From CALBPI01 sp038524795 (GTDB lineage: Bacteria; Pseudomonadota; Gammaproteobacteria; Steroidobacterales; Woeseiaceae), in the NCBI GenBank assembly GCA_038524795.1, contig JBCBIJ010000002.1, positions 310,001 to 374,000 of the forward strand: a stretch of DNA of 64,000 bases. The letters are read 5' to 3'. This document shows positions 33,182 through 43,002 of the stretch, piece by piece; position 1 is the first letter of the stretch; the number at the start of each line of letters is the position of its first letter. The position numbers and the translations under genes are program-made. Under the pieces are notes generated by a model. The model worked only from the letters and a program-made list of their open reading frames with translations, was not told the DNA's origin and did no database searches.

Positions 33182-33598
33182 TCAGGCAGGAGCAGGCGGT
33201 GCGCGCGCCGAAAAACCTCTGACGGGGCTTAAGGAAAAAAACCACGGCCCTTGCACGCCAACTGAGGTCGCGCGGCGTGGTTGCGCCAGGAGCGGCGCAA
33301 TAACGATAGTGGGCCCGACCGCCGCTGTGGCGGCGAACTCGCAAAGCTCGGACGCCTCAACAGGCTTGGCGTGCTCCGCGTGGTGATCGTGGTGCCCTTG
33401 GTGGCCTAGGTGGCCTTGGTGGCCTTGGTCTTTGCCAAATAGCGCCGCGCGCCACGGCATGGGCAAACCACTCGGGCACAGTGCCGCAAGCCGTCCGTCT
33501 GCCAGCGACGCGGGCATGTAGCCCGGCGCGTAGGCTGCCTGGATCAGCAGTGCCGCGACAGCCCATGCTGCCGCAACCCGTCTGTGGCCTCCGTTCAT
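33182..33598 (-). CDS. DUF2946-like small protein with His-rich segment
   Basis: This is a 138-residue protein with an N-terminal hydrophobic helix (AAWAVAALLIQAAYAPGYMP), the APGYMP motif and LCPSG typical of DUF2946 proteins, which occur beside copper genes. A tandem GHQGHLGHQGHHDHHAEH block (about residues 58-75) would bind metal; at DNA level it is a short GGTGGCC-type repeat at about 33396-33425. A second cysteine lies in ELCEFA. It is probably the first gene of a two-gene unit with the Met-rich barrel protein. Confidence 0.68.
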   Translation of the reverse strand: MNGGHRRVAAAWAVAALLIQAAYAPGYMPASLADGRLAALCPSGLPMPWRAALFGKDQGHQGHLGHQGHHDHHAEHAKPVEASELCEFAATAAVGPTIVIAPLLAQPRRATSVGVQGPWFFSLSPVRGFSARAPPAPA

Positions 33599-33734
33599 AC
33601 GCGAATTGTAGTCCAGTCTGGTCGCTGAATCTGGACGACTCGTGTCAGAGCCAACTCGTCGCCGCGAATCGCTTCAAGCTGGTCGAGCTCACGCGAGTTG
33701 CGGCGCGATGCCACCGCATCGAACTAGGCTGGCA

Positions 33735-34289
33735 TTAGGCCCCCGACAAGCCCACGGCGAATACGAAAATGAACAGCACCACAACCAGTATGGCGATGAA
33801 GAACGGAATAACGCTCGTACCACCGATCCTGCCGAGCTCCGTAAGCTGCTGCTCTGAATCCGAGTACGAGCCTTTGACACTCTCGACTTTCTTCTGGGCA
33901 TGATCGTAATAGAGCTTGTTCGCGTACATCGGCACCAGGGTGAGTGAGAACCCGTAGTAGAGCACTGTCGTCACCAGATCAGCAGCCACTGGCGACATGA
34001 TTTCCGCCGCCACGAGCGCGAGTCCGAGGGCACCAACCGCCACCGGGATGCCGATCCAGTACACCAAGGCTGCCGCCCACATTTTGCGGTACAGCAACCA
34101 CATGGCCGTCAGGAAAAACGCCGGCCAGTTCCAACTCACACTCGACTGCCCCGACTCAAACCTCGAGAAACGCTCCATGTAGAATTCGGTGTTGTTCGGA
34201 CCAACGTACGCGGCCAGATGACCTTCCGACGTCGACACATCAGTGTCGCTCTCTGGCGCGGCGTAAATACTTGATTCCAACTCTGTCAT
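33735..34289 (-). CDS. DUF2628-family membrane protein
   Basis: This 184-residue protein has a soluble N-terminal part followed by FSWNWPAF-like text (here VSWNWPAFFLTAMWLLYRKMW), the DUF2628 signature. Three or four hydrophobic segments follow, the last one at the C-terminus (IPFFIAILVVVLFIFVFAV). The family is of unknown function in the inner membrane. It stands alone between non-coding stretches of 136 and 51 nt. Confidence 0.8.
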   Translation of the reverse strand: MTELESSIYAAPESDTDVSTSEGHLAAYVGPNNTEFYMERFSRFESGQSSVSWNWPAFFLTAMWLLYRKMWAAALVYWIGIPVAVGALGLALVAAEIMSPVAADLVTTVLYYGFSLTLVPMYANKLYYDHAQKKVESVKGSYSDSEQQLTELGRIGGTSVIPFFIAILVVVLFIFVFAVGLSGA

Positions 34290-34340
34290 GTCTGCCTCCC
34301 TGTTCTTCTTGGAATGCGCCTGGTGCCTGTCGCGGCGACC

Positions 34341-35645
34341 TCAGAGCGCGCCCGCGCGCTTGATCGCCAGGTAACGGTTCGTGATGGTTGCGGGCAGCTG
34401 GTCGGGCAGGCAATCGTCAACAATGACGCCGCGTGCGGCCAACAGACTTTGCGCTTCACGCCGCGCCTCGAGATAGCGCTCTGTCGCCGCGAAGGTCAGC
34501 GCCGACTGATGGTCGCGGACGGGTACCCGAATGGTGTCATCGAGCACGCGCTCGCGCAGGCTCGTCACCATGACCAGGTGGCGTCGCCGCAATAAGGCCG
34601 TCGCGCGCCGAAGATCCGAGGTGTCTTCCTCGCGCACGTTGCTAACGAGGATGATCAGCGACCGTCGTCGCTGCAAGACGGACAGTTCGGTGGCCGCTGC
34701 CGCGTAGTCGACCTCGACAGGCCGCGCCTCGATGTCGTAGACATGATTGAGAATGCCATTGATGGCAGACGCACCCTTGCGCGGCGGCAACCAGGGGCGC
34801 CCTGCACCCACCGTTGCCACGCCTACGGCGTCGCCCTGGCGCAGCGCCACATAGCTCAGCAGCAGGATGGCATTCAGCGCGTGGTCGAAGTGACTGAGCT
34901 CACCATCACGCGTGAGCATGTGCCGGCCTGCGTCGAGCATCAGAATCACATTCTGATCACGCTCGTCCTCGTACTCGCGGCTGATCAGCGTGGACCGCCG
35001 CGCCGTCGCCTTCCAGTCAATGGCGCGCAGCGAGTCACCCTCGCGGTATTCCCGCAACTGGTGGAACTCGATCCCCTCGCCGCGGCGGCGGCTGAGACGC
35101 AGCCCGGCGTCCTGAAATCCACCAAGCGCTTCGTACTCGAGCAGTGTCGACACGCTCGAGTAGTTGGGAAAACAGCGCACCTCGCTCAACACGGCCAGAC
35201 GATGGCGCCGCCACCAGAAGCCCAACGCTGAACGCACCCTGATGTCGCAAGAACTGAGCGCAATCTGGCCACGGCGACGGGGACGGATTCGGTAGGTGAT
35301 GGTGGCCGACTTGCCGGCAGGCAACATGAGCTCGGCGGGTAATCCCTCGGCGTCAAGGTGTTCGGGATGGTGGTCGTACACGCGAAGCATGAGATCGCGC
35401 CCCGTCGGATTCTGCACGACGAGTTCGGCGTCACTCCAGTTCTGCAGCGACAGCGAGGCCATGAGGTTGCGCGTGCACTGGGGCGCCGCGCTGCGCCACG
35501 ACACGAGCGCATCCAAGAGCGCCGTAATCGCAACCGCAGCAGCCGCTGTTTGCCACACACTGCCGAGGGCCGGCAGAAACGCCGCAAGCGCACCGATAAT
35601 GAGCAGTGCGGTTGCCGCGACAAACAGGAGCCGAGCTGGCGTCAC
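34341..35645 (-). CDS. DUF58 domain protein (MoxR-associated)
   Basis: This 434-residue protein has two N-terminal transmembrane helices and a cytoplasmic DUF58/von Willebrand A-like domain. The DUF58 core GEGIEFHQLREYREGDSLR-IDWKATAR is clear; the metal site that would be DxSxS in a true VWA fold reads LMLDAGRHM, hence degenerate. These proteins pair with MoxR ATPases. ATG at 35645 overlaps the moxR stop by 4 nt. It is the last gene of the six-gene operon. Confidence 0.9.
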   Translation of the reverse strand: MTPARLLFVAATALLIIGALAAFLPALGSVWQTAAAAVAITALLDALVSWRSAAPQCTRNLMASLSLQNWSDAELVVQNPTGRDLMLRVYDHHPEHLDAEGLPAELMLPAGKSATITYRIRPRRRGQIALSSCDIRVRSALGFWWRRHRLAVLSEVRCFPNYSSVSTLLEYEALGGFQDAGLRLSRRRGEGIEFHQLREYREGDSLRAIDWKATARRSTLISREYEDERDQNVILMLDAGRHMLTRDGELSHFDHALNAILLLSYVALRQGDAVGVATVGAGRPWLPPRKGASAINGILNHVYDIEARPVEVDYAAAATELSVLQRRRSLIILVSNVREEDTSDLRRATALLRRRHLVMVTSLRERVLDDTIRVPVRDHQSALTFAATERYLEARREAQSLLAARGVIVDDCLPDQLPATITNRYLAIKRAGAL

Positions 35646-36616
35646 TGGCGCGGAGCCTGCACGCGGTCAACGAGCGCCGCCAGGATGTCATCGTGGCGGT
35701 GTCCTTCGATCTCGAGCTCGGGCGCCAGCGCAATCCGGTGGCGCAACGCGGGGGCGGCCATAGCACGGACATCGTCGGGGGTCACAAAGTCACGGCCGTC
35801 CATAACGGCGGCCGCGCGCGCGGCACGGACAAGCGAGATGGCGCCACGCGGTCCCACCCCCATGCGGATGCCGGGGCTCGAGCGCGTCTCGCGCGCCAGC
35901 CGCACAGCGTAGTCGACAATAGCGGCGTCCATTCTTGCGCGGGCCACTTGCTGTTGCGCGGCCAGAACATCCGCCAACGACATCACCACCTGCAAGTCGT
36001 CCACATAGAGCGCATCACCCAGGCGTGTTTCAGTGACGGCGGATACGAGCTGATTCTCGGTGTTCGCATCGGGATAGTCGATGAGCACTTTGAGCAGAAA
36101 CCGGTCGAGCTGCGCTTCGGGCAGCGGATAGGTGCCCTCATGCTCGACGGGGTTTTGCGTTGCGATGGTCATGAACGGCGGTTCAAGCGCGTGCGACTCG
36201 CCTTCAATCGTGACCTGCTGCTCCTGCATCACCTCAAGCAGTGCCGCCTGGGTCTTGGCGGGCGCCCGGTTGATCTCGTCGGCCAGCAACAGGTTGGTAA
36301 ACACGGGCCCACGGCGAATCTTGAAGGTCTCAGTTTGGCGGTCGAACAGTGCGTGGCCACTCACGTCGCTGGGCATGAGGTCGGGCGTGAACTGAATGCG
36401 CGCGTGGTCGCCACCGATGCAACGGGCCAGTGCCTTTACCAGCAGGGTTTTACCGAGCCCCGGTACGCCCTCCAGCAGCACATGACCGCCGGCAAGCAGC
36501 GCCGCGATGACCTGGTCGACGACTTCCTGCTGCCCGAGAAACGCCTTTCCGATCTCCGACCGCAAGCCTTGCATGAGCGCGCCCACCCCGGGGCCCGGGT
36601 TTTCAATTTCCGTCAC
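35642..36616 (-). CDS. MoxR-family AAA+ ATPase
   Basis: This 324-residue AAA+ protein has Walker A GVPGLGKTLL, Walker B LLLADEINRAPAKTQ and sensor residues IATQNPVEHEGTYPLPEAQLDRF, the standard MoxR set. MoxR ATPases act as chaperones for maturation of protein complexes together with VWA/DUF58 partners, which are encoded on both sides. It overlaps its neighbours by 4 nt on each side. Confidence 0.94.
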   Translation of the reverse strand: MTEIENPGPGVGALMQGLRSEIGKAFLGQQEVVDQVIAALLAGGHVLLEGVPGLGKTLLVKALARCIGGDHARIQFTPDLMPSDVSGHALFDRQTETFKIRRGPVFTNLLLADEINRAPAKTQAALLEVMQEQQVTIEGESHALEPPFMTIATQNPVEHEGTYPLPEAQLDRFLLKVLIDYPDANTENQLVSAVTETRLGDALYVDDLQVVMSLADVLAAQQQVARARMDAAIVDYAVRLARETRSSPGIRMGVGPRGAISLVRAARAAAVMDGRDFVTPDDVRAMAAPALRHRIALAPELEIEGHRHDDILAALVDRVQAPRQ

Positions 36617-37767
36617 AGACTGTTCCTTATGCGTTGCAGTTGACTCATGTGCTCCGTAAAGCTCCGTCGTTTGACGCGGGGCTCGGGATCGAATGCCGCC
36701 TCGATCAGCTCAAGCGGCAAATCGCTGATCTGCGCGATCAGCGGGTCGCGCTTCTGGCGCGGTAGATTTCGTATACCCGGATAACGGCGCTCAGCAGCGC
36801 GTAGTACGCCATCGATACTCGTGGCCGTCATGGCCGCCATTTGTCGCGTGCGCCAGGAGAACCGGCCGGACGCCGCAATGTGCTCGACAACCGAGCGCCG
36901 CCGCTGGTCCGCTTCACCAAACAGCGGCCCGAACCGCTGTACCGCAGACCACAGTGCCAGCAACAGCAGCAACCCCGCTGACCACAGCAGCAGAGGGGCG
37001 TTCTCGCGCAGTTGTTGCCACAGCGAGGGATAGTCGACGCGATAGAGAAACCAGACGCGGCCCGGGCTGAATTCGCCGGCAACGATATCAAGCAACAGCG
37101 TTGCCGATTCCTTCGCGTCGTAGTCACTGGTATCGGAAAACCTCGCGCCTAGGGGTACGAGATCGTAGTTGCTGAATCGCGAACCCGACACCACGGTGAT
37201 GACGCCGTTGCCAAAGACCCTGCGCCCGACAATGATGCCGAACTGGTCCGTGACGGCGGTGTAGACGCCAGAGTCGTCGAGATCGTCGAACCGCAATCGA
37301 TCGTTGGGCAGACGGAAATTCTCATCGTCTATCAGGCCGGCTTCCACCAAGCCCTCAACATCGTTACCCGCTTCCTTGTCGAGCCAACGTGCCTTGTATC
37401 CGAATCCGGCCAACCAATCTGCGATTGCAGCCTCAGGCGGTCGCCGCACCTCGAGCACGAGGTGCCCGCCTGATTGCACCCAATCGGTCACAGACTCGCG
37501 CTGCGGCGGCGCGTAGCCCACGTCGTCGAGCCGCGTCACGATGGTGTCTTCGTAGTCGATGCGGTCGAAGTCGAGCTGCACGAGGGCGTCCGCCTCATAG
37601 CCTGTTTTCTCAAGCAGCAACTGCGCGGCCAGGAACGGATTTAAACGGGCTTCGCCGCTGGCAGGTACGAAGCGCGACGACGGAACACGGTCGAAGGCCA
37701 GGAAGAACGCGCTGCACCCGGCGACCGTTGCCAGGATCACCAGCAGTGTGATCATGCGCGGGTTCAT
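36613..37767 (-). CDS. DUF4350 domain membrane protein
   Basis: This 384-residue protein has an N-terminal signal-anchor (MITLLVILATVAGCSAFFLAF), a periplasmic DUF4350 domain (LNPFLAAQLLLEKTGYEA; WVQSGGHLVLEVRRP), one later transmembrane helix (LLLWSAGLLLLLALWSA) and a basic C-terminal tail containing FGPLF and RRRSVVEHI. Always seen in the MoxR-DUF58-DUF4129 context; function unknown. It overlaps both neighbours by 4 nt. Confidence 0.85.
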   Translation of the reverse strand: MNPRMITLLVILATVAGCSAFFLAFDRVPSSRFVPASGEARLNPFLAAQLLLEKTGYEADALVQLDFDRIDYEDTIVTRLDDVGYAPPQRESVTDWVQSGGHLVLEVRRPPEAAIADWLAGFGYKARWLDKEAGNDVEGLVEAGLIDDENFRLPNDRLRFDDLDDSGVYTAVTDQFGIIVGRRVFGNGVITVVSGSRFSNYDLVPLGARFSDTSDYDAKESATLLLDIVAGEFSPGRVWFLYRVDYPSLWQQLRENAPLLLWSAGLLLLLALWSAVQRFGPLFGEADQRRRSVVEHIAASGRFSWRTRQMAAMTATSIDGVLRAAERRYPGIRNLPRQKRDPLIAQISDLPLELIEAAFDPEPRVKRRSFTEHMSQLQRIRNSL

Positions 37768-39302
37768 GCCACCTCCCCGCCAGTCACTGCAGCGGACTCC
37801 GCGAGACGCTGAAATTGCGCCGCCTCAGGTAGACGACCGGCGTATGCGCAGGCAACCCAGGCCTGCGTCAGGCTCGCAAAATGCTGGGTGAACGCGGCAT
37901 CGGCCTGTTTAGCCACCGCGGTGACGCACATACCTTCTGTGGCGCTGTCGGGCAGCGCGAGGTCGAAGCGTTGCGCGGCGTCGAGCAGTCTCCCACGGAA
38001 CAACAGGCTCAGCGCGTCGCGCGCGCGACCATCGCGCCAGAGCTTCAGGGCAACGGCCGCGTAGTCCTCTGGAAAATCCGCGGCCTCAATGAGCTCACCC
38101 GCCACACGAACGCTGGCGCGTTGTCGCTCGCGCGGACTCGACGGCGATATCGCGCCGAGCCAGTGTTTGCGCGTCAGAAACAGAATGACAACGACGAGGG
38201 CAACGATAATCCAGAGCCAAAATTCGATGATGATGGCAAATACACCAAACAAGCCGTCGAGCCAGCTTCCGTCGCGCGCTTCGGCGCTCCGTTCCTCCAC
38301 TGATTCCTCCGTGTCGGCATCCCGCGGCCACCGGTACTCATACTCGTAGGTCGTCTCGCGACTCACGAACTGGTCCGACTCCTGAACGCGACGCAGCGGC
38401 GGCGCCACTTCACTCTCCTTCCAGTAGCCCGTCACGGGCACGGGCTCGACGGCGGCTTCATCGGAAGCAACTTCCTGAGCCTCACTCGCCGGCGATAGCG
38501 ATAGTCCCAGCGCACACAACAGCACCGCGGCTGCGGCAACGCCACGTCGCCGACGCGCGACCATTCGCCGGAACGCGACCTCAAGATCCCAGGCCTCGAG
38601 ACTCGTGCGGCAATTGATGTAGAGCCCGAAGCCGCCACCGACCCACCACGGGTGCATCGTGGTCTGAGCGATGTAGACGAGAATCAAGGAAATCAGGTTG
38701 GCTTCCCGGGAGTCCGGGGTCCAGAGCAGCTGCCACATGCCATCACCCATCGAGGCTTGCAGGGATTCTGGCAGCAGTACAAACACGAGCAAGATGACAC
38801 CGAAGTACACCGCCAGCGCCAGGTGGTGGTAGGCCACGGTGAGCCCGCCGCCCGGCCGCGCGATCCGTCGCCCGATTACCTTGGCTCGATCGCGCCGACG
38901 CTTACCCTTGAGCCCCTCGAGCTGCGTGATGGACAACATGGCCGATCGTGCGAGATGCAAGCGATAGGGGGTAAGCAGGTAGATCCAGTTGCGCCGCAGC
39001 GCCGGCCACGTCGATCGCAGGGCATCACGCGCGGTGGGCCGCTCACCAAACAGACGCCGTGAGATGACATGCAGAATCGGACCGTCCGTGATGGGCTCGA
39101 TCCACCAGTACAGGAACACGGCCAACCCCGCGTAGGGCGTGAACCACACGGCGGTAAGCGCCAGTGCAAACGCGGGCAGCGTTAACGCAAACCAGGTCAG
39201 GTAGATCGCTTTGGCGTCGCGCCGCACCATCCGCGCACCGAGATCCATGGCCTCCCACTGGCCGCGCGGGCGCAAAGCGACGGTGACGTCTTCGAGATTC
39301 AC
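37764..39302 (-). CDS. DUF4129-type membrane protein of the MoxR operon
   Basis: This 512-residue protein has several N-terminal membrane segments, a central periplasmic stretch rich in charged residues, another helix (AIIIEFWLWIIVALVVVILFL) and a C-terminal cytoplasmic DUF4129-like helical region (YAAVALKLWRDGRARDALSLLFRGRL). GTG at 39302 is preferred because it overlaps the SpoIIM stop as GTGA, consistent with 4-nt overlaps throughout this operon; the open frame runs 15 codons further. Function unknown. Confidence 0.83.
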   Translation of the reverse strand: MNLEDVTVALRPRGQWEAMDLGARMVRRDAKAIYLTWFALTLPAFALALTAVWFTPYAGLAVFLYWWIEPITDGPILHVISRRLFGERPTARDALRSTWPALRRNWIYLLTPYRLHLARSAMLSITQLEGLKGKRRRDRAKVIGRRIARPGGGLTVAYHHLALAVYFGVILLVFVLLPESLQASMGDGMWQLLWTPDSREANLISLILVYIAQTTMHPWWVGGGFGLYINCRTSLEAWDLEVAFRRMVARRRRGVAAAAVLLCALGLSLSPASEAQEVASDEAAVEPVPVTGYWKESEVAPPLRRVQESDQFVSRETTYEYEYRWPRDADTEESVEERSAEARDGSWLDGLFGVFAIIIEFWLWIIVALVVVILFLTRKHWLGAISPSSPRERQRASVRVAGELIEAADFPEDYAAVALKLWRDGRARDALSLLFRGRLLDAAQRFDLALPDSATEGMCVTAVAKQADAAFTQHFASLTQAWVACAYAGRLPEAAQFQRLAESAAVTGGEVA

Positions 39303-40285
39303 CGCCTGCGCCCCGCCAACACAAAGTAGGCAGCGTGCAAACACCAAAAGGCAATGCCAACACCGTATTTGAATGCGGGCGGCGGCCAGGTGGTCGACGA
39401 CCAGTAAGCCTCGACAAACGCCGCCATAAACAACATGACCGTGCCGCCGTAGACCAGCGGCAGGGTATCGCGCGCCGTGTCACGCAGCGCGCGCCAGCGG
39501 CGCTTCTTGCCGGGCGAGATCGCACTCGCCCCCAGCGTCAACCCGACGCCGCCGAATATGACAATTGCGGTGAGCTCCAGGGCCGAATGCCCAGACACAA
39601 ACGACCAGAACGGCTCGCCGAGTCCGCTGATCGTGAGGTGTCCTGCGACGGCACCGATGTAAAGACCGTTGAACAGCACATAGAACAGCGTGCCCAGGCC
39701 GAAAACCAGCCCGCCCGCGTAGGTGCGAAATCCAATCGAGACGTTGTTGTAGATGTAATAACCGAACATCGCGAAGTCTGACTCGGATTCGCGCTCGCGA
39801 CCGAGCACGTCACGATCCGTCGCGTACATCTCTTCGTATTGGATCACGTCCTCCGGGGAGACCATGGAGTACACCAGGTCGGGGTTGGCAGCGATGGCCA
39901 GTGCGATCCCGATGCCTGTGCCGAAGAACAGCAGCCCTGAAACAGCCATGAAACGCCAGCGACGACGAAACGCCTGGGCAAATCCCGCAACCAAAAAATA
40001 AGCGATGTCTTTGAGTATCGGACTGCGCGCCGCGTACAAATGGCGGTGTCCCTCAAGCGCGAGCTGATTCAGGCGGTGCTGCAACTCGAGGCTGTAGCGA
40101 CGAGCGCGTGAAAGCGCCAAGTGCTGGCAGATCTGACGGTAGCGGGCGTCAAAATCAGCGCACAGCCGTTCCCGTTCATCGGGCGCGAGCCGGGACAGGC
40201 CGCGCGCGCGGGACAAGACACCGACCGTCTCCTCAAATCCGGTCCACAGTTCGCGGTGCTCCCGCTCGAAGCGCTCCTGCTTCAT
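39299..40285 (-). CDS. SpoIIM (stage II sporulation protein M)-like membrane protein
   Basis: This 328-residue protein has a soluble charged N-terminus (about 100 residues, RARRYSLELQHRLNQLALEGH) and five to six transmembrane helices. The SpoIIM signature is the conserved core FGYYIYNNVSIGFRTYAGGLVFGLGT plus GHSALELTAIVIFGGVG; the N residues resemble CAAX-like cores. In non-sporulating bacteria this gene always accompanies MoxR/RDD genes. It overlaps RDD and DUF4129 genes by 4 nt. Confidence 0.9.
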   Translation of the reverse strand: MKQERFEREHRELWTGFEETVGVLSRARGLSRLAPDERERLCADFDARYRQICQHLALSRARRYSLELQHRLNQLALEGHRHLYAARSPILKDIAYFLVAGFAQAFRRRWRFMAVSGLLFFGTGIGIALAIAANPDLVYSMVSPEDVIQYEEMYATDRDVLGRERESESDFAMFGYYIYNNVSIGFRTYAGGLVFGLGTLFYVLFNGLYIGAVAGHLTISGLGEPFWSFVSGHSALELTAIVIFGGVGLTLGASAISPGKKRRWRALRDTARDTLPLVYGGTVMLFMAAFVEAYWSSTTWPPPAFKYGVGIAFWCLHAAYFVLAGRRR

Positions 40286-40962
40286 GTGGGCGCTCCCTTG
40301 CCCGCGAGCCAGGCGGCATAGCTGCGCACGCGCCGGGCGTCGACCTCGCCCAGGATGGGTTCAAGAATCTGAGCCAGTTCTTCGGCACGTGCTTGCGAGT
40401 ATTGCTTGCGACGCTCGGAAAAACTGACGAGGGCTTCCTGCTCATCGGAGGACAGCGGTATGGCCAACGGAATCGGCTCGTTGACATGCGTCCGGCTGCG
40501 CTCGGGATCGGTCGCTCTGTACGCCACAATGGTGCCCGCCGCCAGATCACCCAGGCGCTGAAAATTTCGGCTCAGCAGCACACTGAGACACCCGAACAAG
40601 TAGCAACCCGGCAACGCATCGACCGGACGAATCAGGTTGCGCACGATCGCACCCGTCCAGCCAACGGGCGTGCCATCGGCATTCATAACTCGAAGCCGCA
40701 ACGCGCGTTTCCCTGGCGTCGCCCCCTGCCAGAGCACCTCAAAGAGCACGTTGTAGAGCCAGAACAGCGTAAACAGGAAGAGCGACCAGATCGCCATGCC
40801 GGTAAGACCCAAAGGCTGGACCACGATGAGTGCGACGATGAACAGGGCGATCTTGATCATCGCGTCGATGAGCCAGGCCATCGCGCGCGGCGCAAGCCCG
40901 GCAACCGGGATGAGCAATTGAACGCCCTCAGGCGTCTCGACATCTATTGTGGTGTCAAGCAA
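40282..40962 (-). CDS. RDD-family membrane protein
   Basis: This 226-residue protein has three or four transmembrane helices. It carries PVAGLAPRAMAWLIDAMI (RDD motif region, Arg and Asp) and the later TPGKRALRLRVMNADG, both RDD hallmarks. It starts at TTG 40962, the only start giving the usual N-terminus, with a weak GGAAC upstream. First gene of the MoxR-associated block, 138 nt downstream of the amidohydrolase. RDD proteins may transport ions; here the role is unknown. Confidence 0.85.
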   Translation of the reverse strand: MLDTTIDVETPEGVQLLIPVAGLAPRAMAWLIDAMIKIALFIVALIVVQPLGLTGMAIWSLFLFTLFWLYNVLFEVLWQGATPGKRALRLRVMNADGTPVGWTGAIVRNLIRPVDALPGCYLFGCLSVLLSRNFQRLGDLAAGTIVAYRATDPERSRTHVNEPIPLAIPLSSDEQEALVSFSERRKQYSQARAEELAQILEPILGEVDARRVRSYAAWLAGKGAPT

Positions 40963-41100
40963 CCGCTGTTCCGTCTACTGTGTGGCGTGCCGGCGGACGC
41001 AGTCCGGGCGTCTCACTCGATGGTAATGGCGCGCCCCCATATTTGCACGCCATCGACCGCATGAGTCCCATGCTTCGCGGCGACACGTTGCATGTCGACC

Positions 41101-43002
41101 TTACGACGAGCTTGGGGTCGATTTATCGCGACCAGATGCGGCCGCGCCACCCGCGCGCAACACACGCCCGAGCCGCTCCTGCCCGAAGTACGCGACATAA
41201 GCCGCGCCGTCCCAGGCGAGACGACCGCCAATGACGACACCCGCCACCACGCCGTCCGAACGATTAACGAGCTGCTCGTGCCCGAAGTCTTCGCGGAACA
41301 TACTCTCGATGTTGGCTTCGGCGTCATAGTTAGCCAGGGCCTCGGGGTCGACGATCGTGACGTCGGCGCGACTGCCGGGCGCCAGTGTGCCCGTGTCGAC
41401 ATCGAAAAACTCTGCGGGCACGCGCGTAAGACGTTCGACGGTAAAGGCAACAGCGCGTTCGCCCTCGCGTTGTGCAATCTGCAGCGCGCGCAGATTGCCG
41501 TCGTAGAACGCCATATTTGTCAGGTGGGCACCTGAATCGTTGAAGCCCGGCAACAGGTGCGGGTGCAGGATGAGTTTGCTGACCATCTCGGGGTCGCGGT
41601 TAGCAGTCACGCTGTACCAGTACAGCTCCGTGTCATAGCTGCGCAGCAGATGCAGCACGAGATCGGCTTCATCCTCGAGTGGCGCCGGGAACGCGGCGAG
41701 CGCCTCCGCCTCCTCCGCATCATCAACCTGAAGACGTCCGGCCTGGAACGCGAGCACACGTTCCTGAATGTGCGCAAAACTCACGCCCTGCCAGGCCGCC
41801 ACGGGGCAGCGCTCGACGACCATGTCCGCGAGGTCCCGGCTGAACGCAAGGTCTTCACGCTTGATCAGTCGCTTGAGACGGTCGAGACCGTAACCCTGCT
41901 TCCCGCGTAACCACATGTCGCGGAAGCGGCGGATGTAGTTCGGGTCGTCGAGATGGCGGCGCCGGCCTTCGCGGTCCTCGAGATCGGGCTCGTTGAGCAA
42001 CCTGAGCTCCGGGATCTCCTCAAACACGGGCGTCAACGGTCCCTCGGCCCAGACCTTGAAGGGTGCTGCGAGCGCCTGCAGCCAGAACTTGCCGCGTACT
42101 GCAGCCGAGTTGAGAACGCGCGCCATAAACAAACCGAGTTTGGCGATGCCGCGATTGGTGGCGACGTCGAGCGCGGCCACGGCCGTGATCTTGAGCGGCT
42201 TGCCGTGCAGTCGGCCACTCGTGAGCAGGAACTGACGGAAGATCTCGAGCGGCTTGTCCTTGGGCGGCGTGGCCTGCCAGACCCGATCGTGCTTGCGCAG
42301 CACCTGGGTCAGCCGCTTGAGCTCGCGGTAGCCCGCGTACTGCGTCGGGATCTTGCGTTGGCGATTTGGATCGTTGGCGAGGTAGTGAAACGGCAGTGCG
42401 TCCGTGGAGAAGCCCGGGTAGCCCTCCTGCATGGCCTTCTCGAGCAAGCGTGTCATCTCATCGAGTTCTGCGGCCGTGGGTTCACGCTCGATGCTGCCCT
42501 TCATGCCCATGACCTCGATGCGCAGCATCGAGTGCGGGATCATCGTAACGATGTTGGGTCCCAGCGGCAGGCTGTCGAGGTGCACCAGGTAGTCGCCGCT
42601 GTCCGACCACGTGGCGCGATCAGCAACTTTGCGCAACACGGGTTTCGGCACGTTCTCAACGCGCGCGAAACAATCGACGATGGGGTCGGCACCCTCACGA
42701 CGCTGGTTCCCGAAAGCCAGCCCCAGACTGCAGTTTGCAACGACAACGGTGGTCGTGCCGTGCCGCACCGTCTCGGGCAGACCCGGGGCGATCTCGACCT
42801 CCAGGTCAAAGTGCGTGTGCACATCGACGAGCCCCGGCATGACCCATTTGCCGGAGGCATCGATGACCCGCTCCGCCTGCGCGGGATCGAGCTCGATACC
42901 GAGCGCCGCAATGCGTTCGCCACGAATGGCAATGTCGAGCGTCTTCGGCGTGCCGCCGAGCCCGTCGAAAACGTAGCCGTTCCGGATCAAAAGGTCCCAC
43001 AT
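41101..43002 (-). CDS. Amidohydrolase, N-acyl-D-amino-acid deacylase family
   Basis: This 633-residue metal-dependent hydrolase has MWDLLIRNGYVFDGLGGTP at the N-terminus, VMPGLVDVHTHFDLE with the HxH metal motif, a conserved Cys in VVANCSLGLAFG, and a closing GSRADVTIVDPE beta-sandwich segment. Bacterial relatives remove acyl groups from N-acyl-D-amino acids. ATG shares its A with the stop of the upstream alpha/beta hydrolase (TGATG), so the two are coupled. The precise substrate is unknown. Confidence 0.85.
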   Translation of the reverse strand: MWDLLIRNGYVFDGLGGTPKTLDIAIRGERIAALGIELDPAQAERVIDASGKWVMPGLVDVHTHFDLEVEIAPGLPETVRHGTTTVVVANCSLGLAFGNQRREGADPIVDCFARVENVPKPVLRKVADRATWSDSGDYLVHLDSLPLGPNIVTMIPHSMLRIEVMGMKGSIEREPTAAELDEMTRLLEKAMQEGYPGFSTDALPFHYLANDPNRQRKIPTQYAGYRELKRLTQVLRKHDRVWQATPPKDKPLEIFRQFLLTSGRLHGKPLKITAVAALDVATNRGIAKLGLFMARVLNSAAVRGKFWLQALAAPFKVWAEGPLTPVFEEIPELRLLNEPDLEDREGRRRHLDDPNYIRRFRDMWLRGKQGYGLDRLKRLIKREDLAFSRDLADMVVERCPVAAWQGVSFAHIQERVLAFQAGRLQVDDAEEAEALAAFPAPLEDEADLVLHLLRSYDTELYWYSVTANRDPEMVSKLILHPHLLPGFNDSGAHLTNMAFYDGNLRALQIAQREGERAVAFTVERLTRVPAEFFDVDTGTLAPGSRADVTIVDPEALANYDAEANIESMFREDFGHEQLVNRSDGVVAGVVIGGRLAWDGAAYVAYFGQERLGRVLRAGGAAASGRDKSTPSSS

